From: Paenacidovorax caeni | GTDB taxonomy: Bacteria > Pseudomonadota > Gammaproteobacteria > Burkholderiales > Burkholderiaceae_C | Direction of reading: 5' to 3' | DNA length: 64,000 nucleotides | Assembly (NCBI RefSeq): GCF_001298675.1 | Contig: NZ_CYIG01000013.1 | Location: 21,431 to 85,430, forward strand | Part shown: one piece after another, positions 54,445 through 64,000 of the stretch | Numbering within the stretch: position 1 is the stretch's first letter | How the letters are laid out: each line of letters begins with the position of its first letter | Notes under the pieces: model-generated | What the model saw: the letters and a program-made list of their open reading frames with translations, nothing else | Databases searched by the model: none | What the model was told of the DNA's origin: nothing | Position numbers and translations under genes: made by a program

Positions 54445-55878
54445 TCAGCGGGTGTAGGCCGTCTCGCCGTGCGAGGAGATATCCAGGCCCTCGCGCTCGG
54501 CCTCTTCGGAGACGCGCAGGCCCACGAGCAGGTCAGCCGCCTTGTAGGCAATGAATGCCACCACGCCCGACCAGACCACCGTGACCAGCACGCTCTTGAC
54601 CTGCACCCAGACCTGCGCACCCATGGCGAAGGTGTCGGGCGTCAAGCCACCGGTGCCACCCAGGCTGGGGGCGGCGAACACGCCCGTCAGGATGGCGCCG
54701 ACGATGCCGCCCACGCCATGCACGCCAAACACGTCGAACGCATCATCGGCACCCAGCATGCGCTTGAGTCCGCTCACGCCCCACAGGCACAGCGGGCCAA
54801 CGACCAGGCCCATGACGATGGCGCCCATCGGGCCGACGAAGCCCGCAGCCGGTGTCACGGCCACCAGGCCCGCCACTGCGCCGGAAGCTGCGCCCAGCAT
54901 CGAGGCCTTGCCCTTGTGCAGCACCTCACCCGCCAGCCACGACAGGGTGGCCGCCGCCGTGGCCAGCACGGTGTTGATGAAGGCCAGGCCAGCGGCGCCG
55001 TTGGCCGCGCCAGCGGAGCCGGCGTTGAAGCCGAACCAGCCCACCCACAGCAGCGATGCGCCCACCATGGTCAGCGTCAGGCTGTGCGGCGTCATGGCTT
55101 CCTTGCCGTAGCCGATGCGCTTGCCCACCATGTACGCGCCGACCAGGGCGGCGATACCGGCGTTGATGTGCACCACGGTGCCACCCGCGAAGTCGAGTGC
55201 ACCATCCTTGCCCAGCAGGCCACCGCCCCACACCATGTGCGCCATGGGGATGTAGCTGAAGGCGAACCACAGCACCGAGAAGATCAGCACAGCGGAGAAG
55301 CGGATGCGCTCGGCGAACGCGCCCACAATCAGCGCCACGGTGATGGCCGCGAACGTGCCCTGGAAGGCCACGAACACGTACTCGGGAATCGTCGGCAGCA
55401 CGGCTGAGAGCGTGTCTGGCGCAATGCCCTTGAGGAACAGCTTGTCGGCGCCACCGATGAACAGCCCCTCGCCGCCGAACGTGAAGCTGTAGCCGAACAG
55501 GGCCCACAGCACGCTGATGAGCGAGAAGACCACAAACACCTGCACCAGCACGGACAGCATGTTCTTGGAGCGCGCCAGGCCGCCGTAGAACAGTGCCAGG
55601 CCAGGAATGGTCATGAGAATGACCAGCAGCGTGGAGGTGAGCATCCAGGCGGTGTCGCCCGAGTCGAGCTTAGGCGCGGGCGCCGCAGCCGGTGCCGCCT
55701 CGGCGGGCACGGCATCGGCCGCCTGCAGGGGGGCTGCGGCAGGGGCGGGGGCGGCCGTTTCGGCCGGTGCGGCCACGGCGCTGGGCGCGGCGGCGGACTC
55801 AGGCGCCTGGGCCAGGGCCAGCGGCACCGAAGCCATCAGCCCAAGCCCCAGCAACAGGGAGGCAAGCAGTTTTTTCAT
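54445..55878 (-). CDS. amtB: ammonium transporter 2 (AmtB) with Ala/Pro-rich linker
   Basis: A 477-residue transporter. The signal peptide is 1-23, followed by an Ala/Pro-rich extracytoplasmic stretch (about 24-70). About 11 membrane segments follow, with DTAWMLTSTLLVILMTIPGLALFYGGL, FAGGTVVHINAGIAAL (first pore His), GFNAGSAGA and VFGVHGVGGIVG (second pore His). The cytoplasmic tail ends SSHGETAYTR. It is 40 bases downstream of glnK, whose product blocks the pore when nitrogen is ample. It ends the operon and is followed by a strong terminator. Confidence 0.96.
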   Translation of the reverse strand: MKKLLASLLLGLGLMASVPLALAQAPESAAAPSAVAAPAETAAPAPAAAPLQAADAVPAEAAPAAAPAPKLDSGDTAWMLTSTLLVILMTIPGLALFYGGLARSKNMLSVLVQVFVVFSLISVLWALFGYSFTFGGEGLFIGGADKLFLKGIAPDTLSAVLPTIPEYVFVAFQGTFAAITVALIVGAFAERIRFSAVLIFSVLWFAFSYIPMAHMVWGGGLLGKDGALDFAGGTVVHINAGIAALVGAYMVGKRIGYGKEAMTPHSLTLTMVGASLLWVGWFGFNAGSAGAANGAAGLAFINTVLATAAATLSWLAGEVLHKGKASMLGAASGAVAGLVAVTPAAGFVGPMGAIVMGLVVGPLCLWGVSGLKRMLGADDAFDVFGVHGVGGIVGAILTGVFAAPSLGGTGGLTPDTFAMGAQVWVQVKSVLVTVVWSGVVAFIAYKAADLLVGLRVSEEAEREGLDISSHGETAYTR

Positions 55879-55918
55879 GGCAAATCCTCGTGTTCTAGCG
55901 TTCTGGAATGGGCGGCGA

Positions 55919-56990
<1,072 letters not shown>

Positions 56991-57030
56991 GGTCACTCCT
57001 GTAGTAAAAACTTGTTGCGCAAGCTCTTCA

Positions 57031-57045
57031 GCACAGACCATGCCA
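57031..57045 (-). promoter_or_regulatory. candidate sigma-54 promoter of the porin-glnK-amtB operon
   Basis: On the minus strand the element reads TGGCATGGTCTGTGC, with GG and GC 10 bases apart. The -24 part is perfect; the -12 part is GTGC instead of TTGC. The spacing to the start codon (about 41 bases from the element) equals that at ammonium transporter 1. No clear NtrC dyad is seen upstream. Confidence 0.6.
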
Positions 57046-57065
57046 AGCATGCTGAATGGAGCACG

Positions 57066-57118
57066 TTTTTGGCATTAAAGGCTTATGCAGAAAGCGCTGG
57101 CAGCTATCGTTTTTGCAC
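57066..57118 (+). repeat. AGCGCTT palindrome, copy 14 (short form)
   Basis: GGCATTAAAGGCTTATGCAG, then AAGCGCTGGCAGCTATC (57092-57108), then GTTTTTGCA. It lies upstream of the sigma-54 element of the porin operon, in the divergent gap with comM. Confidence 0.8.
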
Positions 57119-57259
57119 TCCTGCAAGCACCAATTGGCGCCGGGCCCGTGCACCGCGCAAAATGCGAGGCACCAGGGCGCACCATGACGAACGGCCCCGC
57201 CCTGGCCCTACACTCCGACAACGCACCGCTTTGGTGCAGCCCTACAGGGAGAAGCCTTC

Positions 57260-58801
57260 ATGAGTCTCGCTTTGGTGCAAAGCCGTGCCTTGCTGGGACT
57301 GGCCGCACCCGCGGTCACCGTCGAAGTGCACCTGGCCAACGGCCTGCCCAGCTTCACGCTGGTCGGCCTGGCCGAGGTCGAAGTGAAGGAGGCACGCGAG
57401 CGCGTGCGCTCGGCGCTGCTCAACGCCGGGCTGGAGTTCCCGTCGAACAAGAAAATCACCGTCAACCTCGCCCCTGCAGACCTGCCCAAGGACTCGGGCC
57501 GCTTCGATCTGCCGATCGCACTCGGCATCCTTGCGGCCAGCGGGCAGATCGATGCGGCCCGGCTCGAGGGCTGGGAGTTCGCGGGCGAGCTGTCGCTGTC
57601 CGGCCAGTTGCGCCCCGTGCGCGGTGCGCTGGCCACGGCCCTGGCGCTGCGCCGCCAGCAGGAAGGCGCCCGCCTGGTGCTGCCACCGCAAAGCGCGCAG
57701 GAGGCCGCGCTGGTGCCTGGCACAGCCATCTACGGCGCCGCGCACCTGCTGGACGTGGTGCGCCAGTTCCTGCCCCCAGGCAGCACGCCGCCCGACGCTG
57801 GTGAGAATGGCGGCTGGCAAGCCCAGCAGCCCGCCCCGCCGGCGCCCGAGGCCACAGGCCCCGACCTGGCCGACGTGAAGGGCCAGGCCGCCGCCCGGCG
57901 TGCGCTGGAAATCGCCGCCGCCGGCGGCCATGGGCTGCTGCTGGTGGGGCCACCCGGTGCGGGCAAGTCGATGCTGGCGCAGCGCTTTGCCGGGCTGCTG
58001 CCGCCCATGCAGGTGGAGCAGGCGCTGGAGAGTGCGGCCATCGCGAGTTTGGCGGGGCGCTTTACGCCGGCGCAGTGGATGCGGCGCATCACCGCCAGCC
58101 CGCACCACAGCTGCAGCGCCGTGGCCCTGGTCGGCGGGGGATCGCCCCCGCGGCCCGGCGAGATCTCGCTGGCACACGAAGGCGTTTTGTTTCTGGACGA
58201 GTTCCCTGAATTCGCCCGCAGCGCCCTGGAGGCCCTGCGCGAACCGCTGGAGAGCGGGCGCATCACCATCGCGCGCGCGGCGCAGCGCGCCGAGTTCCCC
58301 GCACGCTTCCAGCTCGTGGCTGCCATGAACCCCTGCCCCTGCGGCTTTGCGGGGTCCTCCCAGCGCGCCTGCCGCTGCACGCCCGACCAGATCGCGCGCT
58401 ACCAGGGCAAGCTCAGCGGGCCGCTGCTGGACCGCATCGACCTGCATGTGGAAGTGCCCGCGCTGCCGCCCGAAGAACTGCTGGGCACCCCGCCCGGCGA
58501 GCCCAGCAGCGCCGTGCGCGAACGCGTAGCCCGCGCGCACGAGCGCGCGCAACGGCGCCAGGGCAAGGCCAACCAGGCGCTGCAAGGCCAGGAGCTGGAG
58601 CACATGGCCGCCCTGGATGACGCGGCCGCGCGCTTCCTGCAGGCGGCCGCGGCACGCCTGGCGTGGTCGGCGCGCAGCACGCACCGCGCCCTCAAGGTCG
58701 CCCGCACCATCGCCGATCTGTCAGGGAGCGAGACCGTGGGCGCAGCCCATGTGGCCGAGGCCGTGCAGTACCGGCGCGCACTGCGCAATGCGCCAGCGTG
58801 A
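57260..58801 (+). CDS. comM: YifB/ComM-family AAA+ ATPase
   Basis: A 513-residue protein. An N-terminal ChlI-like (Lon S16 fold) domain (about 20-140, VEVHLANGLPSFTLVGLAEVEVKEARERV) precedes the Mg-chelatase-type AAA core. Walker A is GPPGAGKS (230-237) and Walker B LFLDEFPEF. MNPCPCGFAGSSQRACRCTP is a Cys-rich insert. The C-terminal lid includes AARLAWSARSTHRALKVARTIADL. ComM helicases extend heteroduplex during natural transformation. The ATG at 57260 has GGGAGAAG upstream. It is divergent from the porin operon. Confidence 0.94.
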   Translation: MSLALVQSRALLGLAAPAVTVEVHLANGLPSFTLVGLAEVEVKEARERVRSALLNAGLEFPSNKKITVNLAPADLPKDSGRFDLPIALGILAASGQIDAARLEGWEFAGELSLSGQLRPVRGALATALALRRQQEGARLVLPPQSAQEAALVPGTAIYGAAHLLDVVRQFLPPGSTPPDAGENGGWQAQQPAPPAPEATGPDLADVKGQAAARRALEIAAAGGHGLLLVGPPGAGKSMLAQRFAGLLPPMQVEQALESAAIASLAGRFTPAQWMRRITASPHHSCSAVALVGGGSPPRPGEISLAHEGVLFLDEFPEFARSALEALREPLESGRITIARAAQRAEFPARFQLVAAMNPCPCGFAGSSQRACRCTPDQIARYQGKLSGPLLDRIDLHVEVPALPPEELLGTPPGEPSSAVRERVARAHERAQRRQGKANQALQGQELEHMAALDDAAARFLQAAAARLAWSARSTHRALKVARTIADLSGSETVGAAHVAEAVQYRRALRNAPA

Positions 58802-58853
58802 TGCCCGCCATCGCCCCTTTCCCCCTCTTGTCTGACTCCTTCCAGGAACCCTT

Positions 58854-60635
58854 ATGAAAAACCTCAGCATCGGTACCCGCCTCGGTGGTGGCTTTGCCCT
58901 CGTCCTGCTGCTGATGGCCCTGATGACGGCCTTCGGCGTATGGCGCCTGCAGACGGTGGCGCTGGCCACCAACGACATGACGCAACAGCCTCTGGCGGTG
59001 GAGCGCATGATCAGCGACTGGTACCGCTACGTGTACAGCGCGGCGCGGCGCACCTCGGCCATCGTCAAGAGCACGGACCCGTCGCTCGGCCAGTTCTTCG
59101 CGGCGGACACGGCCACTTCCACGCGCGAGTCGGCCGAGCTGCAAAAGCGCATCGAGGCATTGCTCACCAGCGACGAGGAAAAGGCCCTGTGGGCCGACAT
59201 CCAGAAGGCGCGCGTGACCTACCTGTCCTCGCGCGACCAGGCCGTGAAGGCCAAGGCCGCGGGCCAGGCGGAAGAAGCCGAGCGCCTGCTCACCCAGGTG
59301 TACCTGCCCGCCACGGACAAATACGTGGCGCTGATCCAGCAGCTGCTGGACATGCAGCGCGCCAGCATCGACGCCACGGCGCAAGGCATCAACGCCACCT
59401 ACGTGCAAAGCCGGCTCTGGCTGATCGTGCTGGGCGTCCTCGGTGTCGCAGCGGGCACGCTCTGCGCCTGGTGGCTCACGCGCGGCATCACACAGCCGCT
59501 GGCGCAGGCCGTGCAGGTGGCGCGCGCCGTGGCCGCCAACGACCTGACCAGCCGCGTGCAGGTCGACACGCACGACGAGACCGGCCAGCTCCTGCAGGCG
59601 CTGCAGGAGATGAATGCCAGCCTGTCGCAGGTGGTGGCGCGCGTGCGCTCGGGCACCGACGGCATCGCCACGGCGTCCAGCCAGCTCGACGCAGGCAACC
59701 AGGACCTGTCTTCGCGCACCGAGCAGCAGGCCAGTTCGCTGCAGGAAACCGCCGCCTCGATGGAGCAACTGACCAGCACCGTGCGCCAGAACGCCGAGAA
59801 CGCACGCCAGGCCAACCAGCTGGCCTCTTCCGCGGCGCAAACGGCCACGCAGGGCGGCCAGGTGGTGGCCGGCGTGGTGCAGACCATGGGCGCCATCAAC
59901 GCCAGCAGCCACAAGATCGCCGACATCATCGGCGTGATCGACTCGATCGCTTTCCAGACCAACATCCTGGCGCTGAACGCGGCCGTGGAGGCGGCGCGCG
60001 CAGGCGAGCAAGGCCGGGGCTTTGCCGTGGTGGCTGGCGAAGTGCGCGCGCTGGCGCAGCGCAGCGCGGCCGCCGCCAAGGACATCAAGGGCCTGATCGG
60101 CGACTCGGTCGCCAAGGTGGCGGAAGGCTCGCACCAGGTCGAGGCAGCCGGCCGCACCATGGACGCCATCGTGCAGAGCGTGCAGCGCGTGAGCGACCTG
60201 GTGGCCGAGATCACCGCCGCCAGCCAGGAGCAGAGCGCGGGCATCGAGCAGGTGCACCAGGCCATCACGCAGATGGACCAGGTCACGCAGCAAAACGCCG
60301 CGCTGGTGGAGCAAGCCACTGCGGCCACAGGCTCGCTCAAGGCGCAGGCCGGCCAACTGGCCCAGGCGGTGAGCGTGTTCCGCATTGATGGCGTGCAGGC
60401 CACGTCCGCCGCCGCGCCCGCGCCCATGCGCCGGCCGGTACCGGCCGCAAAGGCCGCAGCGGCCAAGCCCCCAGCCGCCGCCGCAGCGCGCCCCCTGGCG
60501 GCACCCGCCCGGCGGCCACACCAGCGCCTACGGTGGCCCCGGCGACCGCACGCCGCGACGACGACGCCTGGGAAACCTTCTGAGCACCCGGCGCTGGCGG
60601 GCCTGCTCACCCCGCCCGATTTGCTGCGTTATTGA
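58854..60635 (+). CDS. methyl-accepting chemotaxis protein with apparent 3' frameshift
   Basis: 593 codons as read. TM1 is about 12-30, a four-helix-bundle ligand domain about 35-185, TM2 about 188-208, HAMP about 209-262 and the signalling domain about 275-515. The hairpin tip is [22 protein letters not shown], then [18 protein letters not shown]. After an Ala/Pro-rich linker the frame turns into atypical Arg/His-rich sequence from about residue 553 (60510). Inserting one C there gives [24 protein letters not shown] and a stop at 60581-60583, restoring the WETF receptor tail and a length near 576. So this copy carries a 1-base deletion or a sequencing error in a C-run. The gene is otherwise intact. 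Confidence 0.9.
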   Translation: MKNLSIGTRLGGGFALVLLLMALMTAFGVWRLQTVALATNDMTQQPLAVERMISDWYRYVYSAARRTSAIVKSTDPSLGQFFAADTATSTRESAELQKRIEALLTSDEEKALWADIQKARVTYLSSRDQAVKAKAAGQAEEAERLLTQVYLPATDKYVALIQQLLDMQRASIDATAQGINATYVQSRLWLIVLGVLGVAAGTLCAWWLTRGITQPLAQAVQVARAVAANDLTSRVQVDTHDETGQLLQALQEMNASLSQVVARVRSGTDGIATASSQLDAGNQDLSSRTEQQASSLQETAASMEQLTSTVRQNAENARQANQLASSAAQTATQGGQVVAGVVQTMGAINASSHKIADIIGVIDSIAFQTNILALNAAVEAARAGEQGRGFAVVAGEVRALAQRSAAAAKDIKGLIGDSVAKVAEGSHQVEAAGRTMDAIVQSVQRVSDLVAEITAASQEQSAGIEQVHQAITQMDQVTQQNAALVEQATAATGSLKAQAGQLAQAVSVFRIDGVQATSAAAPAPMRRPVPAAKAAAAKPPAAAAARPLAAPARRPHQRLRWPRRPHAATTTPGKPSEHPALAGLLTPPDLLRY

Positions 60636-60690
60636 TAGCTTGCAGCGCTTACTCAGCAAGGGCTGGCGCCCTAAATGCCGTTAAATAGCG
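60628..60690 (-). repeat. AGCGCTT palindrome, copy 15 (short form)
   Basis: TTATTGATAGCTTGC, then AGCGCTTAC (60644-60652), a short spacer, AGCAAGGGCTGGCGCCC and TAAATGCC. The upstream flank TTGCTGCGTTATTGATAGC matches that of copy 5. It falls at the end of the frameshifted receptor frame. Confidence 0.8.
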
Positions 60691-60752
60691 GCGCGCGAGC
60701 CGCGCCGGACTGAACGCCCGGCCCGGCGCCCAGCGCCGTGCCCCCTGGGCCG

Positions 60753-61532
60753 CTACACGCCCAGGTACTGCCGCCGCGCCGCGGCGTCGCCCGCCAGCTG
60801 CGCCATGCCAGCGCTGTACACGATGCGACCCTGCTCCAGCACGCAGGCGCGGTCGGCCACGGCCTCGGCGAAGGGCAGGTTCTGCTCGCTCAGCAAGATG
60901 CCGATGCCCTGGGCCTTCAGCGCGCGGATGGTGCGCGCCATTTGCTGCACGATGACCGGCGCCACGCCCTCCGAGGGCTCGTCCAGCAGCACCAGCAGCG
61001 GCTGGCCCATGAGGGTGCGCGCCACGGTCAGCATCTGCTGCTCGCCGCCGCTCATGCGCCCGCCGGGGCGGTCGGGCATTTCACCCAGGTTGGGAAACAG
61101 CGTGAACAGCCGCTCGGGCGTCCACAGCGGCGCGGGCGTGCCGTCGGGCCAGTGGCGGGGCTTCTGGCGGCCGACCTCCAGGTTCTCCAGCACCGTGAGG
61201 TCGGTGAAGATGCGCCGGTCCTCGGGCACGTAGCCCAGGCCGCGCCGCGCGATGGCGTGCGGCGGCTGCCGGTCGATGCGCTGGCCCAGGAATTCGATGC
61301 GCCCGCTGCGCCGCTCCAGCAGGCCGGCAATGCCCTTGAGCGTGGTGGATTTGCCCGCGCCGTTGCGCCCCATCAGGGCCACCACTTCGCCGGGCCCCAC
61401 GCTCAGCGATACGCCGTGCAGGATGTGGGCCGCGCCGTACCAGGCGTGCAGGTCCGTCACCTCCAGCAAGGGTGTTTTTTCTGCCAAAGCCTTGCTGGAC
61501 AAGCGCAAGGCGCTATCGTTTTGATTCGTCAT
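60753..61532 (-). CDS. livF: branched-chain amino-acid type ABC transporter ATPase (LivF)
   Basis: A 259-residue ATPase. Walker A is ALMGRNGAGKST, the signature MSGGEQQMLTVARTLM and Walker B LLVLLDEPSEGVAP. GYVPEDRRIFTDLTVLENL is the LivF-typical Q-loop region. The first 20 residues (MTNQNDSALRLSSKALAEKT) lie in palindrome copy 16 and are not part of the family. The start overlaps the livG stop (ATGA). Liv systems import Leu/Ile/Val, or in this family urea, amides or aromatic acids; no binding protein is in the window. Confidence 0.93.
   Translation of the reverse strand: MTNQNDSALRLSSKALAEKTPLLEVTDLHAWYGAAHILHGVSLSVGPGEVVALMGRNGAGKSTTLKGIAGLLERRSGRIEFLGQRIDRQPPHAIARRGLGYVPEDRRIFTDLTVLENLEVGRQKPRHWPDGTPAPLWTPERLFTLFPNLGEMPDRPGGRMSGGEQQMLTVARTLMGQPLLVLLDEPSEGVAPVIVQQMARTIRALKAQGIGILLSEQNLPFAEAVADRACVLEQGRIVYSAGMAQLAGDAAARRQYLGV
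61474..61526 (+). repeat. AGCGCTT palindrome, copy 16 (inside livF 5' end)
   Basis: TTTTTTCTGCCAAAGCCTTG, then GACAAGCGCAAGGCGCTATC and GTTTTGATTC. It aligns with copy 14 (AAAGGCTTATGC, AAGCGCTGGCAGCTATCG). It supplies the first codons of livF on the minus strand. Confidence 0.7.
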
Positions 61533-62287
61533 GCCGACTCCAGCGCCAGCCCCGTACCCAGGTAGGCGGCCTGCACCCGCGCGTCGTCCTGGATCTGCTG
61601 CGGCGTGCCCTCGGCCAGCAGCTGGCCGCGCACCAGCACGGCCACGCGGTCGGCCAGGCCGAAGACCACGTCCATGCTGTGCTCGGTGAACAGCACGCCC
61701 ATGTGCCGTTCGCGCGCGATGCGCTGCACCAGCTGCATGAGCGCCAGGCGCTCGGCCGGTGCCATGCCGGCGGTGGGCTCGTCCATCAGCAGCAGCGCCG
61801 GGGCGTGCGCCAGCGCCATGGCCAGCTCCACGCGCTTGACGTCGCCGTAGGCCAGCGCGCTGCACGGGCGCTGCGCCTGGGCAGCCATGCCCACCTGCTC
61901 CAGCAGCGCCAGGGCATCCTGCGGGCGGTGCGCGTCGGCACGACGCCACCAGCGCCAGGCGTGCCGGTCGTGCGACAGCAGCGCCATCTGCACGTTCTGC
62001 AGCACGGTGAAGCTGGCAAAAGTCTGCGCGATCTGGAAGGTGCGCCCCACGCCGCGCCGCCAGACGGCGCGCGGCGCCAGGCCGGTGATGTCCTGCCCCT
62101 GCAGCAGCACGCGCCCCGCATCGGGCAGGATCTGCCCGCCCACCAGGTTGAAGGTGGTGCTCTTGCCCGCGCCGTTGGGGCCGATCAGCGCCAGCAACTC
62201 GCCGGCCTGCAGTGCGAACGACACGCCCTGCACGGCCTGCACGCCGCCGAAGGACTTGCGCAGCCCCTGGACCTGCAGCAGGCTCAT
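61529..62287 (-). CDS. livG: branched-chain amino-acid type ABC transporter ATPase (LivG)
   Basis: A 252-residue ATPase. Walker A is ALIGPNGAGKST, and the family region GRTFQIAQTFASFTVLQNVQMALL follows. The signature is weakly conserved as LAYGDVKRVELAMALAHAP, with Walker B LLLMDEPTAGMAP. It ends with the LivG C-terminal segment AEGTPQQIQDDARVQAAYLG. The start overlaps the livHM stop and its stop overlaps the livF start, so the three genes are coupled. Confidence 0.94.
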   Translation of the reverse strand: MSLLQVQGLRKSFGGVQAVQGVSFALQAGELLALIGPNGAGKSTTFNLVGGQILPDAGRVLLQGQDITGLAPRAVWRRGVGRTFQIAQTFASFTVLQNVQMALLSHDRHAWRWWRRADAHRPQDALALLEQVGMAAQAQRPCSALAYGDVKRVELAMALAHAPALLLMDEPTAGMAPAERLALMQLVQRIARERHMGVLFTEHSMDVVFGLADRVAVLVRGQLLAEGTPQQIQDDARVQAAYLGTGLALESA

Positions 62288-64000
62288 GGCGCGCCCTCCT
62301 GCGCTTTGTTTTTGATAGCTACTCGCGCTTGCCACATCTGCGCAAACCCCGAAATTCCTTGAGGAAACAGCAGCACCAGCAGCAGCATGATGCCGCCCAG
62401 CAGCGCGCGCCAGTAGTCGGTACTGCGCGCCACGGTGTCGTGCAGCCAGGTGAACACGCCCGCACCCACCACCGGCCCGGCCAGCTGCTGCATGCCACCC
62501 AGCAGCACCATCACCAGCCCGTCCACCGAGCGCGACACGCCCAGGGCATCGGGCGCCACGCTGCCCTTGGAGAACACGTACAGCGCCCCCGCCAGACCGG
62601 CCAGCAGCCCCGCCACCACAAAGGCGGCCCACTGCACGCCGCGCACGTCGATGCCAATGGCGTCGGCCCGCAGCGCCGAGTCGCGCGCCGCGCGCAGCGC
62701 CCAGCCCAACGGCGCAAACAGCATGCGCCGCAGCAGGTAAATGCCCGCCACGGCCAGCGCCAGCACCAACCAATAGAAGCCCGCGCCCTGCGCGGCCCAC
62801 TGCGGCGGCCATACGCCGGTGATGCCGTTGCTGCCGCCGGTGAACCCGTCCCACTGGTAGGCAATGGCCCAGGTGATCTGTGCGAACGCCAGCGTGAGCA
62901 TGGTGAGCGACACGCCCGACAGGCGCACGCAGAACCAGCCGTACACCAGCGCGCCCGCCGCCGCCACCAGCGGCCCCAGCAGCAGCGCCGTGCCCATGGG
63001 CCAGTCCAGCCAACGCACCAGCAGCGCCGCGCCGTACGCGCCCATGCCGAAGTACGCCGCATGGCCAAACGAATGCAGCCCGCCCGGCCCCAGGATGCAA
63101 TGCAGGCTGGCGGCGAACAGCGCGGCAATCGCGATGTCGGTCAGCAACACGGTGGCGTAGCTGCCCGGCTCCACCGCCAGCGGCAGCAGCGCCAGGGCCA
63201 GCACCAACGCGCACCAGGCGGCCGAGGCACCCTGCCCCGCCCGGCGCAGCGGCGCCTCGGGCGCGCCCACGCCGCGCGCCACGGCCTGCGGGCGGCCCAT
63301 GAGGCCCCAGGGCCGCCAGATGAGCACGGCCGCCATCACCAGGAACTCCACCACCAGCGTGAGCCGGGGAAAGGCCACCTCCACCCCAGCGACCTCGACC
63401 ACACCCAGCCAGATGCACACGGCCTTGAGCTCGGCAATCACCAGCGCCGCAACGAAGGCGCCGGGCAGCGAGCCCATGCCGCCCACCACCACCACCACGA
63501 AGGCGGCGCCGATGGTGAGCATGTCCAGCTCCAGGCTGGCAGGCTCGCGCGGCAGCTGCAGCGCGCCGCCCAGGCCTGCCAGCAGGGCCCCCAGCGCGAA
63601 CACGCTGGTGAACAGCCAGGCCTGGTTCACACCCAGCGCACCGACCATCTCACGGTCCTGCGTGGCGGCGCGCACCAGCGTGCCCCAGCGCGTGCGCGTG
63701 AGCAGCAGCGTGAGCAGCACCAGCACCAGCGGCCCCACGGCGATGAGGAACAGGTCGTAGGCCGGAAAGCGCCGGCCCAGCAGGTCCACCGCGCCCTCCA
63801 GGCCCGGCGCGCGCGGGCCGAACAGCTCCTCCGGCCCCCAGAGCCACAGCGCCGCGTCCTTGATCACCAGCACCAAGGCGAAGGTGGCCAGCAGCTGCAG
63901 CAGTTCGGGTGCGCGGTAGATGCGGCGCAGCAGCAGCACCTCCACCGCCGCGCCCAGCAGGCCCACGGCCAGCGGCGCCAGCAGCAGCGCCGGCCAGAAG
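62284..64000 (-). CDS. fused LivH-LivM permease (5' end outside window)
   Basis: At least 571 codons are open to the right edge. The first part is LivH-like (LLATFALVLVIKDAALWLWG, TRTRWGTLVRAATQDREMVGALGVN, VVVVGGMGSLPGAFVAALVI). After a linker near residue 240 of the visible part, a LivM-like permease begins (ILGPGGLHSFGHAAYFGMGAYG, LAPLGWALRAARDSALRADAIG, VVLLGGMQ-type GLVMVLLGGMQQLAGPVVGA). One polypeptide thus carries both channel halves. The last residues (QARVAIKNKAQEGAP) come from palindrome copy 17. The N-terminus lies beyond 64000. Confidence 0.9.
   Translation of the reverse strand, partial: FWPALLLAPLAVGLLGAAVEVLLLRRIYRAPELLQLLATFALVLVIKDAALWLWGPEELFGPRAPGLEGAVDLLGRRFPAYDLFLIAVGPLVLVLLTLLLTRTRWGTLVRAATQDREMVGALGVNQAWLFTSVFALGALLAGLGGALQLPREPASLELDMLTIGAAFVVVVVGGMGSLPGAFVAALVIAELKAVCIWLGVVEVAGVEVAFPRLTLVVEFLVMAAVLIWRPWGLMGRPQAVARGVGAPEAPLRRAGQGASAAWCALVLALALLPLAVEPGSYATVLLTDIAIAALFAASLHCILGPGGLHSFGHAAYFGMGAYGAALLVRWLDWPMGTALLLGPLVAAAGALVYGWFCVRLSGVSLTMLTLAFAQITWAIAYQWDGFTGGSNGITGVWPPQWAAQGAGFYWLVLALAVAGIYLLRRMLFAPLGWALRAARDSALRADAIGIDVRGVQWAAFVVAGLLAGLAGALYVFSKGSVAPDALGVSRSVDGLVMVLLGGMQQLAGPVVGAGVFTWLHDTVARSTDYWRALLGGIMLLLVLLFPQGISGFAQMWQARVAIKNKAQEGAP
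62305..62340 (-). repeat. AGCGCTT palindrome, copy 17 (half copy inside livHM 3' end)
   Basis: On the minus strand it reads CAAGCGCGAGTAGCTATC followed by AAAAAC, matching the canonical right arm AAGCGCTAGCAGCTATC-AAAA. It encodes part of the LivHM C-terminus. Confidence 0.7.

Noticed and set aside
57121..57165. NtrC dyad upstream of the porin-glnK-amtB operon
   Set aside because: Several TGCAC or AGCAC half sites occur, but none has a properly spaced GTGCA partner.

Overview
The window is GC-rich and gene-dense, with coding on both strands and no tRNA, rRNA, CRISPR array, transposase or phage gene that I could find. Gene content and order point to a betaproteobacterium of the Comamonadaceae (Acidovorax/Alicycliphilus/Comamonas-like). 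The markers are an mreBCD-mrdA block divergent from gatCAB, an ilvE plus short zinc-finger gene, an lplT/alr/radA block, comM of the YifB type, a glnK-amtB operon headed by a TorF-type porin, and a recurring oriented palindrome built on AGCGCTT/AAGCGCT. The genus is an inference from gene style, not from a search.

Layout. 1-9 kb: an MlaE-type permease (cut by the window edge), a GMC oxidoreductase, ammonium transporter 1 with a sigma-54/NtrC-type upstream region, a structured non-coding stretch ending in a terminator, a TSUP exporter and arginase. 6.5-20.5 kb: cell-shape genes mrdA-mreD-mreC-mreB, then gatCAB, pdxY, pyrE, xth, a PilB/GspE-type ATPase and a metallo-hydrolase. 20.5-31 kb: a tautomerase, a GntR/FCD regulator remnant, an M48 protease, two regulator/transporter pairs, ampG, an OmpR-type two-component system and a nitronate monooxygenase-like enzyme. 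30.7-34.5 kb: a small LPS/surface-glycan group (two glycosyltransferase-like proteins, an O-antigen ligase-like protein, a GT25 transferase). 34.5-46 kb: ilvE, an amino-acid ABC transporter without its ATPase, radA, a di-heme peroxidase, alr, lplT, a DMT exporter, glutathione peroxidase and a ProQ/FinO protein. 46-54.5 kb: a lipoprotein binding protein coupled to a GGDEF-EAL protein, glycolate oxidase subunits glcE and glcF with a DUF1275 protein between them, and a diguanylate cyclase. 54.4-64 kb: amtB-glnK-porin, comM, a chemotaxis receptor with a 3' frameshift, and a branched-chain amino-acid type ABC operon with fused LivH-LivM.

Functional themes. Nitrogen handling recurs: two ammonium transporters, GlnK, arginase, a glutamate-type ABC system and a Liv operon. 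Sigma-54 -24/-12 elements lie about 30 bases before the inferred 5' ends of both ammonium-transporter loci, which suggests joint NtrC control. Cyclic-di-GMP signalling appears twice.

The least explained structure is the interspersed palindrome. I count about 18 copies in 64 kb. Two are long forms whose arms are separated by exactly 46 bases with a shared inner pattern; the others are short hairpins or half copies. Several copies sit inside reading frames or supply their ends (livF start, livHM end, glcE 3' part, ampG stop). The second item for follow-up is the structured RNA candidate at 4656-4783.
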